NCBI GenBank assembly: GCA_034440515.1 | Contig: JAWXCF010000099.1 | Coordinates: 1 to 64,000, forward strand | DNA from: JAWXCF01 sp034440515 | Lineage (GTDB): Bacteria > Bacteroidota > Bacteroidia > CAILMK01 | DNA length: 64,000 bases | Direction: 5' to 3' | The notes under the pieces: generated by a model | Told to the model about the DNA's origin: nothing | Databases searched by the model: none | Seen by the model: only the letters and a program-made list of their open reading frames with translations | Position numbers and translations under genes: made by a program | Part shown: positions 62,313 through 64,000 of the stretch, piece by piece | Numbering within the stretch: the stretch's first letter is position 1 | Layout of the letters: each line of letters begins with the position of its first letter

Positions 62313-63905
62313 TTATTGTTTAACTACTTTTAGCTCAATACGTCTGTTTAATTTTCTACCTTCTAATGTTTTATTATCACCTAAGAATTTAGACTCACTT
62401 AAGGCTACTGTTCTTATTTGATTTTCTTTAACACCTTGTTGTAGTAAATATCTTTTTACAGAATTGGCTCTTTGTTGACTTATGTATTTATTGAATTTGT
62501 AGGTACCAGTTGCATCTGCATACCCCATTATTTCAATTACCATATTAGGGCTTTTTACTAAAACATCTATAAGTGCATCAAGTTGTGGGTAGCTATTAGG
62601 AAGAACTTCTGCATTTTCATTACCAAAGTAGATATTGTCTAAATAGTAATTATTGCCTTGAACATTTCCTGGTTTACGACTATTTTGACCGTTTCCTCTG
62701 TTACCATTTTGGCCATTACCATTCGTCTCTTTATTCAGTTCGCCTACCACACCATTATTTTGACTACGAGGAATCAAGCCATTTGCAGCATCAACTGAAT
62801 CAATCATATCTTTCTTAAATTGATCCATATTGCCACGAATTTTGTCATTTTCATTTTCCACCTCAGTAACTTTAGCATTCGTTTTATTTAGTTCCTTACG
62901 CAGGCTGTCTTGGGTCTTTTTAGACATTACTTCGATATTGTCTAATCTGTCTTTTAACATTGCCTCTTTTTTATCGTTAGCACTTCTACCGAATTGTAAT
63001 CCTAATGTAATCTCGTGTGTACCACCTAAATACTGAGCTGTAGGAGTAGTCACCCAATCATAAGCGTAACTAACTATAAGTCTTTCGTGAATTTTCACAC
63101 CTACAGAAGTAGTAAAGGCATATTTGTTACGATACATTAACCCAACAAAGTAAGTATTTTTCCAACTGGTCATTACTGAACCATCAAACTGAATAGGAGC
63201 ACCACGTACTGCTGTTGCAAATAACATTGGTTCAACTTTCAATCTGTCTTCTGAGAACAAGAATGCATATTTCAAAGTACCAATGTAGTGTCTGTCAAAT
63301 TGAAATCTATTTAGATTTCTCACTTGATTAAAGCTATTGTATCTAACTGCTGGTGCAAGAAGTTGTGGTACAGCAATACCAGCCTCAATTCCTTTGAAAT
63401 GATATCTAACCCCGAATGATGCATCAAATGTGGTTCTGTTTGCTAATTGACTGCCTAATAAATTATCATTAGCATCTCGAACACTTATTTGCGAATAGTC
63501 AATTCCATTGTTTAGAACGCCAACCCCAGCACCTAGTGCTAGGTAGTGTTTCTCATTGAAATTCATACGGTAACTATAGTTAAAGTTTGCACCAGTCCTA
63601 TGAAAGTATGAAATCTGGTCGTTATACACGCTAAGTCCAATACCTATTTTCTGAGCCTTGATAGGTCCATCAATAGTTACGGCTTGTGTAGCAGGTGCGC
63701 CTGGCATACCAGTCCACTGCTGTCTGTTTATCACGAATATTTTCGCATAGTCTGTAGATCCTGCATATGCAGGATTATACAGAAATGGATTAAAGTAGTA
63801 TTGACTATACAAAGGCACTTGTTGTGCATTTGCAGCCGTAAAAGAACTGCATACTATCGTAGCAATTGCAATCACGAACTTGGTATATTTTGAGATTATA
63901 TTCAT
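62313..63905 (-). CDS. PorP/SprF-family T9SS membrane protein fused to OmpA-like domain
   Basis: About 530 residues from ATG 63905 (11 codons after the first ATG; MNIISKYTKFVIAIATIVCSS is the signal peptide, ending near NAQQ). The PorP/SprF barrel (about 20-310) starts QVPLYSQYYFNPFLYNPAYAGS, the family hallmark. A heptad-like coiled coil follows (RLDNIEVMSKKTQDSLRKEL, about 325-370), then a Gly/Asn/Gln-rich linker, and an OmpA domain (about 425-530) with MGYADATGTYKFNKYISQQRANSVK and LNRRIELKVV, which binds peptidoglycan. PorP/SprF proteins partner T9SS adhesins and anchor them. The gene immediately follows a probable CHU_C gene, as sprF follows sprB. Confidence 0.92.
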   Translation of the reverse strand: MNIISKYTKFVIAIATIVCSSFTAANAQQVPLYSQYYFNPFLYNPAYAGSTDYAKIFVINRQQWTGMPGAPATQAVTIDGPIKAQKIGIGLSVYNDQISYFHRTGANFNYSYRMNFNEKHYLALGAGVGVLNNGIDYSQISVRDANDNLLGSQLANRTTFDASFGVRYHFKGIEAGIAVPQLLAPAVRYNSFNQVRNLNRFQFDRHYIGTLKYAFLFSEDRLKVEPMLFATAVRGAPIQFDGSVMTSWKNTYFVGLMYRNKYAFTTSVGVKIHERLIVSYAYDWVTTPTAQYLGGTHEITLGLQFGRSANDKKEAMLKDRLDNIEVMSKKTQDSLRKELNKTNAKVTEVENENDKIRGNMDQFKKDMIDSVDAANGLIPRSQNNGVVGELNKETNGNGQNGNRGNGQNSRKPGNVQGNNYYLDNIYFGNENAEVLPNSYPQLDALIDVLVKSPNMVIEIMGYADATGTYKFNKYISQQRANSVKRYLLQQGVKENQIRTVALSESKFLGDNKTLEGRKLNRRIELKVVKQ

Positions 63906-63940
63906 CTTATTATTCTTTTTTAATGTTTTGAATATCATTG

Positions 63941-64000
63941 CTATTCTTTACTGCGAATTACGTTTACGGCCCCTTTGTACATCTTATCTCTACCTGGTAC
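63941..64000 (-). CDS. C-terminal end of a gene cut by the window edge, probably a CHU_C protein
   Basis: The minus strand from the right edge reads open for 19 codons, VPGRDKMYKGAVNVIRSKE, and ends with TAG. The stretch MYKGAVNVIR fits the last strand of CHU_C domains (compare YKSGNVTIVK and YKKGTLTVLH in this window). The stop lies 35 bases upstream of the PorP/SprF start on the same strand, as in sprB-sprF pairs. With only 19 residues the domain call is inference. Confidence 0.6.
   Translation of the reverse strand, partial: VPGRDKMYKGAVNVIRSKE

Overview
The window is AT-rich DNA from a member of the Bacteroidota, probably a gliding or surface-attached Chitinophagales/Saprospirales-type organism. 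The evidence is very large secreted proteins ending in the gliding-motility-associated C-terminal domain (CHU_C) or a type A type IX secretion (T9SS) sorting domain, a PorP/SprF-family outer-membrane protein, Bacteroidota-type promoters (TTG, about 19 bp, TAnnTTTG), a eukaryote-like ProS, and few Shine-Dalgarno sequences. The genus cannot be named from the sequence.

Layout. 1-6.4 kb: two tandem paralogous secreted proteins (one cut by the edge), a molybdenum oxidoreductase with its cytochrome b, a FadL-like porin and a repeat-rich lipoprotein. 6.5-22.5 kb: core genes (proS, folA-thyA, pyruvate dehydrogenase E2, a Rho with a long repeat insert, an SNF2 helicase, an ECF sigma/anti-sigma/dapF operon, a DegP-type protease, radA). 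22.5-31.7 kb: two giant secreted proteins, one with SBBP repeats and CHU_C, one with 17 PKD repeats and an abrupt C-terminus. 32-36.2 kb: a helical protein of unknown function and a four-gene phosphorelay operon (REC-AAA+ regulator, Hpt protein, two single REC proteins) with no histidine kinase. 36.3-40.2 kb: a miniature CHU_C protein and a 1041-residue T9SS cargo. 40.3-44.2 kb: gapA, a tRNA-Glu with a near-perfect promoter, then a three-gene cassette (ATP-grasp enzyme, YqcI/YcgG heme N-oxygenase homologue, DUF1989 protein). 44.2-50.7 kb: an Omp85-type protein, an M43 metalloprotease, an aminotransferase, a heptose kinase, a small membrane protein and a glycosyltransferase. 50.8-58.4 kb: a protein of about 2555 residues with 22 Fn3-like units. 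58.6-64 kb: a VWA/MoxR-type ATPase pair, trhO, a PorP/SprF-OmpA fusion, and the last 19 codons of another gene.

How it fits together. About one third of the window encodes T9SS cargo. The PorP/SprF-OmpA protein lies directly downstream of what looks like a CHU_C gene, the arrangement known from sprB-sprF, so it is likely an outer-membrane partner for that adhesin.

The main unusual observations are: (i) the PKD protein stops inside its terminal Fn3 domain, and a nearby mini protein carries just the missing half-Fn3 plus CHU_C behind its own signal peptide; (ii) the ATP-grasp/YqcI-YcgG/DUF1989 cassette, whose enzyme classes recall N-hydroxylated arginine-derived metabolites; (iii) the kinase-less phosphorelay operon; (iv) a strict A/B alternation of Fn3 units in the largest adhesin. 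No CRISPR array, insertion sequence or prophage was seen.
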